Counted from the first letter of the stretch, positions 41,992-51,189 are shown. The stretch is 64,000 nucleotides of DNA from Hydrogenophaga sp. IBVHS1 (GCF_002127265.1 NZ_NFUU01000001.1:434001-498000), one strand, 5' to 3'. The notes: generated by a model not told the origin, from the sequence alone. Numbers and translations: made by a program.

Positions 41992-42732
41992 ATGCTGCTG
42001 ATTCCTGCCATTGATCTGAAAGACGGCCAGTGCGTTCGCCTCAAACAGGGCGACATGGACCAATCCACTGTGTTCGGTGAAGACCCGGCGGCGATGGCCC
42101 GCAACTGGGTCAACAAGGGTGCGCGCCGCGTGCACCTGGTGGACCTCAACGGCGCCTTCGCCGGCAAGCCGAAGAACGAGCAGGCGATTCGCGCCATCCT
42201 GAAGGAAGTCGGTGCTGAGGTGGACGTGCAGCTGGGCGGCGGCATCCGCGACCTCGACACCATCGAGCGTTACCTCGATGCCGGGCTGCGCTATGTGATC
42301 ATCGGCACCGCTGCGGTGAAGAACCCGGGCTTCCTGCAGGACGCGTGCACCGCATTCGGCGGGCACATCATCGTCGGGCTTGATGCAAAAGATGGCAAGG
42401 TTGCCACCGACGGCTGGAGCAAGCTCACCGGCCACGAGGTGGTCGACCTGGGCAAGAAGTTCGAGGACTACGGCGTCGAAGGCATCATCTACACCGACAT
42501 CGGCCGCGACGGCATGCTCTCCGGCATCAACATCGACGCCACCGTGAAGCTGGCTCAGGCGCTGTCCATTCCCGTGATCGCTTCAGGGGGGCTGTCCAAC
42601 CTGGAGGACATTCGCGCGCTGTGTGCCGTCGAGGACGAGGGTGTCGAGGGCGTGATCTGCGGTCGGTCCATTTACAGCGGTGATCTGGACTTTGAAGCCG
42701 CCCAGCAATTGGCCGACGAATTGAACGGTTGA
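41992..42732 (+). CDS. hisA: ProFAR isomerase HisA
   Basis: A 246-residue (beta/alpha)8 barrel that isomerises ProFAR to PRFAR. The catalytic Asp8 in Pro-Ala-Ile-Asp-Leu-Lys and a second Asp in Tyr-Thr-Asp-Ile-Gly-Arg-Asp-Gly are visible, as are the two phosphate loops (Gly-Gly-Gly-Ile-Arg and Ala-Ser-Gly-Gly-Leu). A 1-bp gap separates it from hisF. Confidence 0.97.
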   Translation: MLLIPAIDLKDGQCVRLKQGDMDQSTVFGEDPAAMARNWVNKGARRVHLVDLNGAFAGKPKNEQAIRAILKEVGAEVDVQLGGGIRDLDTIERYLDAGLRYVIIGTAAVKNPGFLQDACTAFGGHIIVGLDAKDGKVATDGWSKLTGHEVVDLGKKFEDYGVEGIIYTDIGRDGMLSGINIDATVKLAQALSIPVIASGGLSNLEDIRALCAVEDEGVEGVICGRSIYSGDLDFEAAQQLADELNG

Positions 42733-42733
42733 A

Positions 42734-43513
42734 ATGCTCGCCAAACGCATCATTCCCTGCCTTGACGTTACCGGTGGCCGAGTGGTCAAGGGGGTGAACT
42801 TTGTCGAACTGCGCGATGCGGGCGACCCGGTCGAGATCGCCGCTCGCTACAACGATCAAGGCGCAGACGAACTGACCTTCCTGGACATCACGGCCACTTC
42901 CGACGGTCGCGACCTGATCCTGCACATCATCGAGGCCGTGGCTTCGCAGGTCTTCATTCCACTCACGGTGGGTGGCGGTGTTCGCACGGTGGAAGACGTG
43001 CGCCGCCTGCTCAACGCAGGCGCCGACAAGACCAGCTTCAATTCCGCCGCCATTGCCAATCCGCAGGTCATTATTGACGCCTCTGCCAAGTACGGCTCGC
43101 AGTGCATCGTGGTCGCCATTGATGCCAAGCGGCGCCAGGGCAGCGACCTGAGTGAGCGCGGTGAGGGCTGGGATGTTTACAGCCACGGCGGACGCAAGAA
43201 CACCGGATTGGACGCGGTGGCCTGGGCTCGGCAGATGGCCGAACACGGCGCCGGAGAAATTCTGCTGACCAGCATGGACCGTGACGGCACCAAGGCCGGC
43301 TTCGATCTGGCTTTGACGCGTGCGGTGGCCGACGCCGTGGACGTGCCGGTCATTGCGTCTGGCGGCGTGGGCAATCTGGATCACCTCGCGGACGGCGTGC
43401 AACAAGGCGGCGCCGACGCGGTGCTGGCCGCCAGCATCTTCCACTACGGCGAATTCACCGTGGCGCAAGCCAAAGCCCGCATGGCCGAGCGTGGTATTCC
43501 CGTGCGGCTCTGA
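42734..43513 (+). CDS. hisF: imidazole glycerol phosphate synthase cyclase subunit
   Basis: A 259-residue barrel paralogous to HisA that closes the imidazole ring. The catalytic Asp is in Ile-Pro-Cys-Leu-Asp-Val (about residue 11), with Gly-Gly-Gly-Val-Arg and Ala-Ser-Gly-Gly-Val-Gly phosphate loops and Thr-Ser-Met-Asp-Arg-Asp-Gly-Thr. It is the last plus-strand his gene before a convergent membrane-protein gene interrupts the cluster. Confidence 0.97.
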   Translation: MLAKRIIPCLDVTGGRVVKGVNFVELRDAGDPVEIAARYNDQGADELTFLDITATSDGRDLILHIIEAVASQVFIPLTVGGGVRTVEDVRRLLNAGADKTSFNSAAIANPQVIIDASAKYGSQCIVVAIDAKRRQGSDLSERGEGWDVYSHGGRKNTGLDAVAWARQMAEHGAGEILLTSMDRDGTKAGFDLALTRAVADAVDVPVIASGGVGNLDHLADGVQQGGADAVLAASIFHYGEFTVAQAKARMAERGIPVRL

Positions 43514-43524
43514 GCCGCTGACGT

Positions 43525-44019
43525 TCAGAGCGGTGTGCTGCGCGGCAGGCTCTGGCGCTCGAGCCGGTCTTCCAGCTCTCCGATGCTGGCGCCCAGACCA
43601 TTGCCGGTCTGCTCGATCACCTGCGTGAGTGCCGCTTGCACCTGGTCCAGTTTCAGGTTCGCCTTGTCGGCAAGCTCCCGCTCGCGCGCTGCGGTGGCTT
43701 GCAACTCCGTCTGCAGGTACTGACGCAGCTCGGTGAAACGCGAGGCCTCGGCCTTGTCGGCCAGCGTTCGCTGGTCGGCGGCATCGCGGGTGATGCGGCG
43801 CACTTCCATCATGTGCAGGGTTTGGGAATAAACCAGCGCGGCCAGAAACACCACCAGCACCAGTGCCAGCAGGCCCAGCAACACGAGCCCCAGAGGCGCC
43901 TGCACCTGCGTGACGCCGAAGTTGAGCGGTGTAGGAAGCAGGATCTGTTCAAAGTTCAGGGCGACGAAGCCCGCGATGAGCAAGATGAAGACGACCAGGA
44001 GCAGGGTGCGAAGTTTCAT
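43525..44019 (-). CDS. LapA-domain membrane protein, function unknown
   Basis: A 164-residue protein with two N-terminal transmembrane helices (about 4-24 and 43-65) around a short periplasmic loop. A long cytoplasmic coiled-coil tail (about 75-150) is rich in Glu, Gln, Ala and Arg. The layout matches the LapA/YciS (DUF1049) family, whose enterobacterial members act with LapB in LPS-synthesis control; that role is not established here. It lies on the minus strand between hisF and hisI, ending 11 bp from the hisF stop. An AAGGACT-like Shine-Dalgarno precedes its ATG. Confidence 0.8.
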   Translation of the reverse strand: MKLRTLLLVVFILLIAGFVALNFEQILLPTPLNFGVTQVQAPLGLVLLGLLALVLVVFLAALVYSQTLHMMEVRRITRDAADQRTLADKAEASRFTELRQYLQTELQATAARERELADKANLKLDQVQAALTQVIEQTGNGLGASIGELEDRLERQSLPRSTPL

Positions 44020-44119
44020 GGGAAGTCCTTGGGCGTTCTGTTGGGGGGGATCCGGACCATCCTAACGGCATTCATTTCGGTAGATGTGTCCAGACGCAAG
44101 CGCATGGTAGATTCCCGCC

Positions 44120-44509
44120 ATGAACTGGCTAGACGAAGTGAAGTGGGACGCGCAAGGCCTGGTGCCGGTGATTGCACAGGAAGCCGCCACCGGCGATGTG
44201 CTCATGTTCGCCTGGATGAACCGCGAAGCCCTGCAGAAGACCGCCGAGCTGGGCCGTGCGGTGTATTTCAGCCGCTCGCGCAATCGACTCTGGTTCAAAG
44301 GCGAAGAATCGGGGCACGTGCAGACCGTGCACGACATCCGCATGGATTGCGACAACGACGTGGTGCTGCTCAAGGTGACCCAGCTCGGGCACGAGCCCGG
44401 CATTGCCTGCCACACCGGCCGCCACAGTTGCTTTTTCCAGAAGCTTGAACGCGATCGCTGGAGCCCCGTCGAACCGGTGCTCAAGGATCCGGAATCCATC
44501 TACAGATAG
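44120..44509 (+). CDS. hisI: phosphoribosyl-AMP cyclohydrolase
   Basis: A 129-residue zinc enzyme opening the PR-AMP ring. It has Met-Phe-Ala-Trp-Met-Asn, the metal-binding Asp-Cys-Asp-Asn-Asp (about 77-81), and the Cys pair in [11 protein letters not shown]. It is the monofunctional form, with hisE as a separate gene 7 bp downstream. It must have its own promoter in the 100-bp gap beside the divergent LapA-like gene. Confidence 0.97.
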   Translation: MNWLDEVKWDAQGLVPVIAQEAATGDVLMFAWMNREALQKTAELGRAVYFSRSRNRLWFKGEESGHVQTVHDIRMDCDNDVVLLKVTQLGHEPGIACHTGRHSCFFQKLERDRWSPVEPVLKDPESIYR

Positions 44510-44516
44510 GTCCACC

Positions 44517-44897
44517 ATGTCCACCACAGACGATTTGGCGCGACTGGCTGCCGTGATCGAAGGCCGCAAGCCCGGCAACGGCGGCGATCCCGAAAAAAGT
44601 TACGTGGCTCGCCTTCTGCACAAAGGCCCAGACACGTTCCTGAAGAAAATTGGCGAAGAGGCGACGGAAGTCGTCATGGCCGCCAAGGACCTCGAACACG
44701 GCGGCGACCCCCAGAAGCTGGTGAACGAGACTGCCGATCTCTGGTTCCATTGCATGATTGCGCTCGCGCACTACAACCTCGGGCCAGCGGATGTGGTGGC
44801 CGAACTGGTGCGCCGCGAGGGTTTGAGTGGGCTTGAGGAGAAAGCCATGCGCAAGGTGCTGCAGCGCGAAGCCGCAGCGGGTCCGTCATCAATCTGA
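44517..44897 (+). CDS. hisE: phosphoribosyl-ATP diphosphatase
   Basis: A 126-residue all-alpha MazG-type NTP pyrophosphatase that converts PR-ATP to PR-AMP. The metal-binding Lys-Ile-Gly-Glu-Glu-Ala-Thr-Glu-Val (about 42-50) and Glu-Thr-Ala-Asp-Leu-Trp-Phe-His are typical. The ATG at 44517 is used; an upstream open frame overlaps hisI. It is longer than many HisE proteins by a C-terminal Ala-rich tail. Confidence 0.95.
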   Translation: MSTTDDLARLAAVIEGRKPGNGGDPEKSYVARLLHKGPDTFLKKIGEEATEVVMAAKDLEHGGDPQKLVNETADLWFHCMIALAHYNLGPADVVAELVRREGLSGLEEKAMRKVLQREAAAGPSSI

Positions 44898-44908
44898 AGG
44901 AGGCCGGC

Positions 44909-45298
44909 ATGAGCGACATCATCGACGTAGAAGCTGTGGACAGCGAAATGGCCCAATCCCTCAAGACGGTGGGCTGGATCAGCTACATCCTGCACCTGAT
45001 CGTGGCTGTGGCAGCGGTGATGCCCGGCGCACAGGCCAGCGCTGGGCTGCTGGTCATCGCCCTGGTCATCGACCTCGTGAAAAAAGGCGATGCTGAAGGC
45101 ACCTGGCAGGCCAGCCATTTCTCATGGCGGATTCGTACCGTGATCTGGGCCGGTGTGCTTTACCTCGTCACCGCGCCACTTTGGCTGTTGTTCTTCATCC
45201 CCGGCTGGATTGCCTGGTGCGTCATTTCCATCTGGTTTCTCTACCGCATTGTCAAAGGCATGGTTCGCATGAACGCGAACCGCCCCATGCCATCCTGA
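44909..45298 (+). CDS. DUF4870-like small membrane protein
   Basis: A 129-residue protein. A short acidic N-terminus is followed by a helix near 22-58, then two hydrophobic segments near 75-92 and 92-115, with a basic C-terminus. The pattern resembles the DUF4870/Tic20-like group often found in this position between hisE and the HIT gene in betaproteobacteria. No function is known. A perfect AAGGAGG Shine-Dalgarno lies before the ATG, which suggests efficient translation. It ends 3 bp before the HIT gene. Confidence 0.75.
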   Translation: MSDIIDVEAVDSEMAQSLKTVGWISYILHLIVAVAAVMPGAQASAGLLVIALVIDLVKKGDAEGTWQASHFSWRIRTVIWAGVLYLVTAPLWLLFFIPGWIAWCVISIWFLYRIVKGMVRMNANRPMPS

Positions 45299-45301
45299 AC
45301 C

Positions 45302-45664
45302 ATGAGCGACCACGACCCGAACTGCATCTTTTGCAAGATCATTGCCGGCCAGATTCCATCCCGCAAGATCTACGAAGACGACGACGTTTTTGTCTTCCAT
45401 GACATTCATCCGTGGGCGCCCGTGCACTTCCTGATGGTGCCCAAGCTCCACCTCCCTTCCATGGCCCAGGTGAGTCCCGAGCATGAGCGCCTGATGGGCC
45501 GTATGATGGTGCTTGCTCCGCGTCTGGCCCTGCAGGAAGGCTGCAATCCATACCCCGAAGGCGGATTTCGCATGGTGTGCAACACGGGCATCGAAGGCGG
45601 CCAGGAAGTTCAACACCTCCATTGGCATGTGATGGGTGGCCCCCGGCCCTGGCTTCGCGGCTGA
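45302..45664 (+). CDS. HIT-family nucleotide hydrolase (HinT-like)
   Basis: A 120-residue histidine-triad protein of the Hint branch. The N-terminal Cys-Ile-Phe-Cys-Lys-Ile-Ile-Ala-Gly and the triad His-Leu-His-Trp-His near residue 107 are clear. Hint proteins hydrolyse nucleoside phosphoramidates such as AMP-lysine. It closes the his-linked gene string and is followed by a 115-bp gap before tatA. Confidence 0.93.
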   Translation: MSDHDPNCIFCKIIAGQIPSRKIYEDDDVFVFHDIHPWAPVHFLMVPKLHLPSMAQVSPEHERLMGRMMVLAPRLALQEGCNPYPEGGFRMVCNTGIEGGQEVQHLHWHVMGGPRPWLRG

Positions 45665-45725
45665 ATACCCCCCCGCCAGTGCTGTCAGTGCCTTGCGCAA
45701 AGGGGGCTGAACTCCTGCCCGGGCT

Positions 45726-45731
45726 TAGAAT
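45726..45731 (+). promoter_or_regulatory. -10-like TAGAAT upstream of tatABC
   Basis: TAGAAT is 49 bp before the tatA ATG. No convincing -35 is seen. It supports a promoter separate from the his operon. Confidence 0.3.
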
Positions 45732-45779
45732 CCCACCCACAGCGCCTGTCGCTACTTTTATTCAAGTCTGGAGATATCC

Positions 45780-46022
45780 ATGGGTTCGTTTTCCATCTGG
45801 CACTGGCTGATCGTGCTGCTGATCGTCGTGATGGTGTTCGGCACCAAGAAGCTCAAAAACATCGGTTCCGATCTGGGTGGGGCCGTCAAGGGCTTCAAGG
45901 ACGGCATCAAGGAAGGCGGCCAGAACCCCGCCGACACTACTTCCACCCCGCCTGGGCAAGTGACCCAGGAAGCCCGCGCCGACAAGAACGCCATCGACGT
46001 CGAAGCCAAGCAGAAGAGCTGA
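45780..46022 (+). CDS. tatA: Sec-independent translocase subunit TatA
   Basis: An 80-residue protein with an N-terminal transmembrane helix (about 5-20), the Phe-Gly hinge (Val-Phe-Gly-Thr-Lys-Lys-Leu), and an amphipathic helix (about 24-42). A charged tail follows. TatA oligomers form the protein-conducting element for folded twin-arginine substrates. A GGAGATATCC leader includes the Shine-Dalgarno. A stem-loop lies between its stop and tatB. Confidence 0.96.
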   Translation: MGSFSIWHWLIVLLIVVMVFGTKKLKNIGSDLGGAVKGFKDGIKEGGQNPADTTSTPPGQVTQEARADKNAIDVEAKQKS

Positions 46023-46041
46023 TGCGCCGCCGATCGGCGCA
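46023..46041 (+). other. intercistronic stem-loop between tatA and tatB
   Basis: TGCGCCG and CGGCGCA enclose CCGAT (7-bp perfect stem) directly after the tatA stop codon. There is no U-run. Such a hairpin could protect the tatA mRNA end and help make TatA exceed TatB; this is inference. Confidence 0.5.
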
Positions 46042-46082
46042 AGGCGTTCACCCGATGACATGGCCGCCAGGACGGTGTTCGC

Positions 46083-46574
46083 ATGATTGACCTGGGCATT
46101 TCCAAGCTTGCACTCATCGGGGCAGTGGCGTTGATCGTCATTGGCCCCGAGAAACTTCCGCGCGTCGCTCGCACTGTGGGGGCCTTGCTGGGCAAGGCGC
46201 AGCGCTACGTCTCCGACGTGAAGGCCGAAGTCAGTCGTTCCATGGAGCTCGAAGAGCTCAAGAAGATGAAAGACTCCGTGACCGAGGCCGCTCGCGATAT
46301 GGAATCTTCTGTGCAGAGTGGTGCCAGCGATTTCGAGAAATCGTGGTCCGATGCCACAGCCGGGTTGGACGGTGCGTCCAGTTCCTACGACAGCAGCGCC
46401 GCGCTGGGATCGCTGGAGCCCCCCGTTTACAAGCACCCCAAGAAAAACTGGCGCCTCAAGCAAGGTGCCATGCCGCAGTGGTACAAGGCCCGTGCTGGTG
46501 TGCGCACCCGCACCCAGTCGGGTGCGGCCCGTGTGGCCCGCTTCCGGCCACGCTCCAATTCCGCCCCTCGTTGA
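46083..46574 (+). CDS. tatB: Sec-independent translocase subunit TatB
   Basis: A 163-residue TatB. The N-terminal helix with Ile-Gly-Pro-Glu-Lys-Leu-Pro (about 20-26) is the TatB signature, followed by a long amphipathic/coiled region (about 30-85) and a variable Ser/Ala-rich then basic Arg-rich tail. With TatC it forms the receptor for twin-arginine signals. The stop shares a base with the tatC start (TGATG). Confidence 0.95.
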   Translation: MIDLGISKLALIGAVALIVIGPEKLPRVARTVGALLGKAQRYVSDVKAEVSRSMELEELKKMKDSVTEAARDMESSVQSGASDFEKSWSDATAGLDGASSSYDSSAALGSLEPPVYKHPKKNWRLKQGAMPQWYKARAGVRTRTQSGAARVARFRPRSNSAPR

Positions 46575-47371
46575 TGTCCGACTCCAAAGATTCCACCGAC
46601 GAACTCGCCGGTTCCGAGCAGCCTTTTGTCCAGCACCTGAAGGAGCTGCGCGATCGACTGCTCTACGGCATCGTGGGTCTGGCGATCTGCATGGCCCTGT
46701 TGGCATTCTGGCCGGGCCCCAGCGGCCTGATCGACCTGATTGCGGTGCCCATTCGTGCCCACATGCCGCCGGACGCGAAACTCATCGCCGTGGGGGTTTT
46801 TTCGCCTTTCTTCGTCCCCATCAAGGTCCTTGCCATGGCGGCGCTGCTGCTGTCGCTGCCTTGGTGGATGTACCAGGTGTGGGCCTTTGTGGCGCCCGGT
46901 CTTTACAGCCATGAAAAGCGCTTCGCGATTCCCCTGATTGTTCTGGGCAGTCTGCTGGCCTACACCGGCATTGCGTTTGTGCAGTTCTTCGTGCTGGACA
47001 AGATGTTCGGCTTCATCCAGAAGTTCACGCCTGCCAGCGTGGCCGCCACGCCCGATATCGCCTCCTATGTCGAGGCGATCCTTTCGCTGTACCTGGCTTT
47101 CGGTCTGGCCTTTCAGGTGCCCATCGTGGTCGTGTTGCTGGTCAAGATGAACATGGTCACCGTGCAGAAGCTCAGGGAGTTTCGCGGCTACTTCATCGTG
47201 GTGGCGTTCGTCATCGCGGCGGTGGTGACTCCACCCGACGTCATATCCCAACTGGCGCTGGCCGTGCCCATGTGCCTGCTCTATGAGCTCGGCATCTGGG
47301 GCGCTCACTGGTTCATCAAGAGCGCAGCCAAGCCTGAGGAAGACGCGGAAAAGGAAACCACCGCGTCCTGA
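46574..47371 (+). CDS. tatC: Sec-independent translocase subunit TatC
   Basis: A 265-residue polytopic protein with six transmembrane helices. The N-terminal His-Leu-Lys-Glu-Leu-Arg-Asp-Arg-Leu motif is the TatC signature that recognises twin-arginine signals. The ATG at 46574 overlaps the tatB stop; an open frame further upstream is not used. It converges on the HtrA-like gene with 10 bp between stops. Confidence 0.96.
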   Translation: MSDSKDSTDELAGSEQPFVQHLKELRDRLLYGIVGLAICMALLAFWPGPSGLIDLIAVPIRAHMPPDAKLIAVGVFSPFFVPIKVLAMAALLLSLPWWMYQVWAFVAPGLYSHEKRFAIPLIVLGSLLAYTGIAFVQFFVLDKMFGFIQKFTPASVAATPDIASYVEAILSLYLAFGLAFQVPIVVVLLVKMNMVTVQKLREFRGYFIVVAFVIAAVVTPPDVISQLALAVPMCLLYELGIWGAHWFIKSAAKPEEDAEKETTAS

Positions 47372-47381
47372 AGAGATGGGT

Positions 47382-48533
47382 TCAGCGCGGCGCGGCCTGT
47401 CTCGGCAAATTGCGACGGCCCGGCGTGACCTGCACTTGCACCTTGCCTTCCTTGCGCACCACATCCAGCGAGGCAGCCGTGCCCGGTGACAGGTTGGCCA
47501 CAGCAGACAGCAGTTGCGCCACGTTGGTCACGTTGCGCCCGGCCACTGCGGTGATCACATCACCTGGCTTGATGCCGGCCTGAGCGGCGGGGCCGTTCTG
47601 CAGCACGCCGGTGATGATGACGCCGCTGCCTGGTGCGAGACCAAAGCTCTCGGCCAGTTCAGGGCCCAAGTCCTGCGGTTCCACCCCGATCCATCCACGC
47701 GTCACCTGCCCATCTTTCACGATCGCCTCCATCACGCTGCGCGCGGTGGAGGTGGGAATGGCGAACCCGATGCCCATGGAGCCGCCCGAGCGCGAGTAAA
47801 TGGCCGTGTTGATGCCCATCAAGTGGCCGTTGACATCAACGAGAGCACCCCCGGAATTGCCCGGGTTGATGGCGGCGTCGGTCTGAATGAAGTTCTCAAA
47901 CGTGTTGATACCCAGCTGGGTGCGCCCGAGCGCGCTCACGATGCCGCTGGTCACCGTCTGCCCCACGCCGAAGGGGTTGCCGATGGCCAGCACCTGATCG
48001 CCAATTTCCAGGGCATCTGAATTGCCAAGGGTGATCACGGGCAGGTCGGTCAGGTTGATTTTCAGGATCGCCAGATCGGTTTCAGGGTCGGTGCCGATCA
48101 CCTGGGCCACCGCCTTGCGGCCGTCGTTCAGGATCACCTCGATCTCGTCCGCTTCCTCGATCACATGGTTGTTGGTCAGCACATAGCCAGCCGGGCTCAC
48201 GATGACACCAGAACCCAGACCGCTCTGCTGCTGCGAGGGTGCCTGATCGCCAAAAAAGAAGCGGAACCAGGGATCAGCGCTCTGCGGGTTGTTCAGCGGC
48301 GCCTTGCTGGTGTTGATGCTGACCACGGCGGCAGATGCCGCCTTCGCCGCGGCACGAAAACTGCCGGAAGCCGCTCCTTCTGCGGGCGTTGTCGAAGGAG
48401 CCTGCAGCACGGGCACCACCGATCCCACGCTTGACGCGCGGCCCAGCCACTGGGGTTGCAAGGTGGCCACGACGAACAGCGCTGCCACGGCCACGGTGAC
48501 GGTTTGGGCGAAAAGAAGCCAGAGACGTTTCAT
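47382..48533 (-). CDS. HtrA-family periplasmic serine protease, one PDZ domain (DegS-like)
   Basis: A 383-residue trypsin-like protease. A single N-terminal membrane anchor (about 4-25) is followed by the protease domain and one PDZ domain (about 275-365). The triad is His123 (Thr-Asn-Asn-His-Val), Asp153 (Glu-Thr-Asp-Leu-Ala) and Ser227 (Gly-Asn-Ser-Gly-Gly). An uncleaved anchor plus one PDZ is the DegS layout, so it could be a stress-sensing protease. There is no rseA or rpoE nearby to support that. The ATG at 48533 starts the anchor; an upstream open frame adds 33 residues without a signal. Confidence 0.9.
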   Translation of the reverse strand: MKRLWLLFAQTVTVAVAALFVVATLQPQWLGRASSVGSVVPVLQAPSTTPAEGAASGSFRAAAKAASAAVVSINTSKAPLNNPQSADPWFRFFFGDQAPSQQQSGLGSGVIVSPAGYVLTNNHVIEEADEIEVILNDGRKAVAQVIGTDPETDLAILKINLTDLPVITLGNSDALEIGDQVLAIGNPFGVGQTVTSGIVSALGRTQLGINTFENFIQTDAAINPGNSGGALVDVNGHLMGINTAIYSRSGGSMGIGFAIPTSTARSVMEAIVKDGQVTRGWIGVEPQDLGPELAESFGLAPGSGVIITGVLQNGPAAQAGIKPGDVITAVAGRNVTNVAQLLSAVANLSPGTAASLDVVRKEGKVQVQVTPGRRNLPRQAAPR

Positions 48534-48735
48534 GTAGGGGCGCGGGCGGGTTGACGCGAAGCGGTCCGGTTGCCGGCCGGCCTGGATCCGTTTCGCGAAT
48601 CGTATTGTCCCGCAAATGGGTGCGCCAACCATGCAATCAAGTGGCGCAAGCGCTGACTTTGCGCCGGCAGGCCTGCTGCGAGACGGGTGTCAGAATGGGG
48701 GCCGCCTGACCGCATTGCAACTTTTCACTTTGCCC

Positions 48736-49500
48736 ATGCCAACTGTCTCTCGCACCGACCTGACCCACGCGCTGGACCAGCTGCTTCAGCCGGCGTCGTT
48801 CAAGGACTACGGCCCGAACGGCCTGCAGGTGGAGGGGCGCGAGGCGGTGGGTACGCTGGTGAGCGGCGTCACGGCCAGCCGGGCGCTGATTGAAGCGGCC
48901 ATCGAGCAAGGTGCCGATGCCATCCTGGTGCACCACGGGCTGTTCTGGCGCGGTCAGGATGGCCGGGTCACCGGGTGGATGAAGCAACGCCTCTCGCTTC
49001 TTCTGGCCCACGAGGTCAACTTGTTTGCTTACCACCTGCCCCTGGATGCGCACCCGGAACTGGGCAACAACGCCCAGCTGGCGCTTCGTCTGGGCGTAGA
49101 TATTTTTCCAGATGCGCGCGGCCGCTTTGGCGACCAGTCGCTGGGTTTTCTAGGCGAGCGCGAGGCTTCTTCTGCCTCGCAGCTGGCCGATCACGTTGCA
49201 AAACAGCTGGGCAGGGCGGTGACGCTGGTGGCCGAGCCCGACCGCCCGATTCGCCGGGTGGCCTTGTGCACGGGTGGAGCACAGGGCTACTTCGAATCGG
49301 CGATTGCCGCTGGCGCAGACGTGTTCATCACCGGGGAGATTTCCGAGCCCCAGGCGCACTACGCGCGCGAAAGCGGCGTGGCGTACATCGCGTGCGGTCA
49401 CCACGCTTCCGAGCGCTATGGCGCCCCGGCCGTCGGGGCTCATGTGGCAGCGCAGCTGGGGCTTTCGCACGTGTTCATCGACATCGACAACCCGGCCTGA
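48736..49500 (+). CDS. Nif3-like dinuclear metal centre protein
   Basis: A 254-residue Nif3/YbgI-family protein. The metal ligands are visible in Val-His-His-Gly-Leu-Phe-Trp (about 64-70), Asp in Leu-Pro-Leu-Asp-Ala-His-Pro, and His-Xaa-Xaa-Ser-Glu-Arg-Tyr-Gly near the C-terminus. The biochemical role is unsettled; YbgI/YqfO relatives are described as GTP cyclohydrolase I type 2-like metal proteins. I use ATG 48736; the longer open frame covers non-family residues. pdxA follows after 8 bp. Confidence 0.9.
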   Translation: MPTVSRTDLTHALDQLLQPASFKDYGPNGLQVEGREAVGTLVSGVTASRALIEAAIEQGADAILVHHGLFWRGQDGRVTGWMKQRLSLLLAHEVNLFAYHLPLDAHPELGNNAQLALRLGVDIFPDARGRFGDQSLGFLGEREASSASQLADHVAKQLGRAVTLVAEPDRPIRRVALCTGGAQGYFESAIAAGADVFITGEISEPQAHYARESGVAYIACGHHASERYGAPAVGAHVAAQLGLSHVFIDIDNPA

Positions 49501-49508
49501 GGCGCACC

Positions 49509-50543
49509 ATGTCTCCATCCGCGATCCGGCCCGTGATCTTGAGCATGGGCGACCCTGCTGGCATTGGCCCGGAGATCGTGGCCAAGGCATTTCGTGAGCG
49601 ACCAGACCTTTTGCGCCAGGTGCTGGTGGCCGGTGACGTGCCGACATTGCAGCGCGCCTTGCGCATCACCGCGCCCGATGCGGGCGCCGGCGGGCTGATG
49701 CTGGCGCAGATCGAGACGCTGGCCGACCTGCCCGTCGTGCCACCGGGTTGTATGGCGGTGGTGCAGGCTTGCACGCTGGATGGGCCGGTGAGTTTGGGCC
49801 AGGTGGACGCACGGGCTGGTCGAGCCGCCGCAGACTGCATTCGATTTGCCGCACTTTCTGCCTTGCGGCAAGAGGCCCGCGCGGTGGTCACAGCCCCCAT
49901 CCACAAAGAAGCTTTGGCGCAGGCGGGCGTCCTGCACCCCGGCCACACTGAGCTCTTGCAGGCGCTGGCGGCTGAGCACGCCGGCCTGCCCGTCAGTGCC
50001 ATGCCGGTTCGCATGATGTTGAGCAGCACGGACCTGCGCACTGTGCTGGTGAGCATTCACATTTCGTTGCGGCTGGCGATCGACGCGGTCACCACAGCGC
50101 AGGTGTTGCAAACCATCGAAATCACCCATGCCTACTTCCAGCGCCTGGGCACAGCAAACGCGCGCATTGCCGTGGCCGGGCTGAACCCGCACGCGGGGGA
50201 GGGCGGGCTGTTTGGTCGCGAGGAGATCGAGGTCATCGCGCCCGCCGTGTCGATGGCTCGCAGCGCAGGCATCGGCGCCAGCGGACCCCACGCACCCGAC
50301 ACGGTGTTCATGCGTGCCCTTCAGGGCGAATTTGATGTGGTGGTCGCCATGTACCACGACCAGGGCCTGATACCGGTCAAGCTGCTGGGGCTCGACTACG
50401 GCGTAAACACCACGCTGGGGTTGCCGTTCGTGCGCACCAGCCCGGACCATGGCACTGCCTTTGATCTGGCTGGCACAGGCCGCGCCAGCGCAGCCAGCTT
50501 GCTCGCTGCGCTGGACGCCGCGATGGATGCGACAGCACCCTGA
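49509..50543 (+). CDS. pdxA: 4-hydroxythreonine-4-phosphate dehydrogenase PdxA
   Basis: A 344-residue NAD-dependent enzyme in the DXP-dependent pyridoxal phosphate pathway. It opens with Met-Gly-Asp-Pro-Ala-Gly-Ile-Gly-Pro-Glu, the PdxA hallmark. Metal ligands appear in Gly-His-Thr-Glu (about residue 148) and Tyr-His-Asp-Gln-Gly (about 282). It is complete. The ATG at 49509 follows the Nif3-like stop, and it converges on mscL with 9 bp between stops. Confidence 0.95.
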   Translation: MSPSAIRPVILSMGDPAGIGPEIVAKAFRERPDLLRQVLVAGDVPTLQRALRITAPDAGAGGLMLAQIETLADLPVVPPGCMAVVQACTLDGPVSLGQVDARAGRAAADCIRFAALSALRQEARAVVTAPIHKEALAQAGVLHPGHTELLQALAAEHAGLPVSAMPVRMMLSSTDLRTVLVSIHISLRLAIDAVTTAQVLQTIEITHAYFQRLGTANARIAVAGLNPHAGEGGLFGREEIEVIAPAVSMARSAGIGASGPHAPDTVFMRALQGEFDVVVAMYHDQGLIPVKLLGLDYGVNTTLGLPFVRTSPDHGTAFDLAGTGRASAASLLAALDAAMDATAP

Positions 50544-50552
50544 AGGTGGGGC

Positions 50553-50981
50553 TTACCTCTTGAGGCTGTCGCGGATTTCACGCAGCAGCAGCACGTCTTC
50601 CGAAGGAGCCGCCGGTGCGGGTGGCGCGGCCGGGGCCTCGCGCTTGAGCCGGTTGATCTGCTTGACCATCAGGAAAATGATGAAGGCCATGATGGCGAAG
50701 TTCAGCGCCACCGTGATGAAACTGCCATAGGCCAGGGTGGGCACGCCAGCGGTCTTCAGGGCAGCCAGCGTCGGCGCAGTGCCCTCAGGCACTTTGCCCA
50801 AGGCGATGTAGAGATTGGTGAAATCGAGGTTACCGAAAATCGCTCCCACGACGGGCATGATGATGTCTTCCACCATCGAGGTGACGATCTTGCCAAACGC
50901 CCCGCCGATGATGACGCCCACGGCCAGATCGATGACATTGCCCTTGACCGCAAATTCCTTGAATTCCTGCATCATGCCCAT
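50553..50981 (-). CDS. mscL: large-conductance mechanosensitive channel
   Basis: A 142-residue MscL. The short N-terminal amphipathic helix Phe-Lys-Glu-Phe-Ala-Val-Lys-Gly-Asn is followed by TM1 with Val-Ile-Ile-Gly-Gly-Ala-Phe-Gly-Lys, a periplasmic loop, TM2 (about 75-97) and a cytoplasmic helical bundle. It releases solutes on hypo-osmotic shock. The ATG at 50981 is preceded by GGAGG; a TTG four codons earlier is the ribosome-site sequence itself. Confidence 0.96.
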   Translation of the reverse strand: MGMMQEFKEFAVKGNVIDLAVGVIIGGAFGKIVTSMVEDIIMPVVGAIFGNLDFTNLYIALGKVPEGTAPTLAALKTAGVPTLAYGSFITVALNFAIMAFIIFLMVKQINRLKREAPAAPPAPAAPSEDVLLLREIRDSLKR

Positions 50982-51135
50982 GGTGTCCTCCAAGCGTCGG
51001 TTGATTGAACGATTCGCGCTGCATTTTCACACAGGCCGTGCAGAAGGCGCCGGGCTGCAAAGGCACTGCTGCCGGCTCGCCGAAATACTCCAGTCGGGTA
51101 CCCCGGCAAGCCCGAATTGGCTTCTGGCGCTCCAG

Positions 51136-51141
51136 TACAAT
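51136..51141 (+). promoter_or_regulatory. -10-like TACAAT upstream of petABC
   Basis: TACAAT lies 49 bp before the petA ATG; no good -35 is visible at the standard spacing. Position suggests the promoter of the bc1 operon. Confidence 0.35.
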
Positions 51142-51189
51142 GCCGGGTTGTCCCTAGTGTCCCCGACCGTACCTCATTGAAAGATCCCC

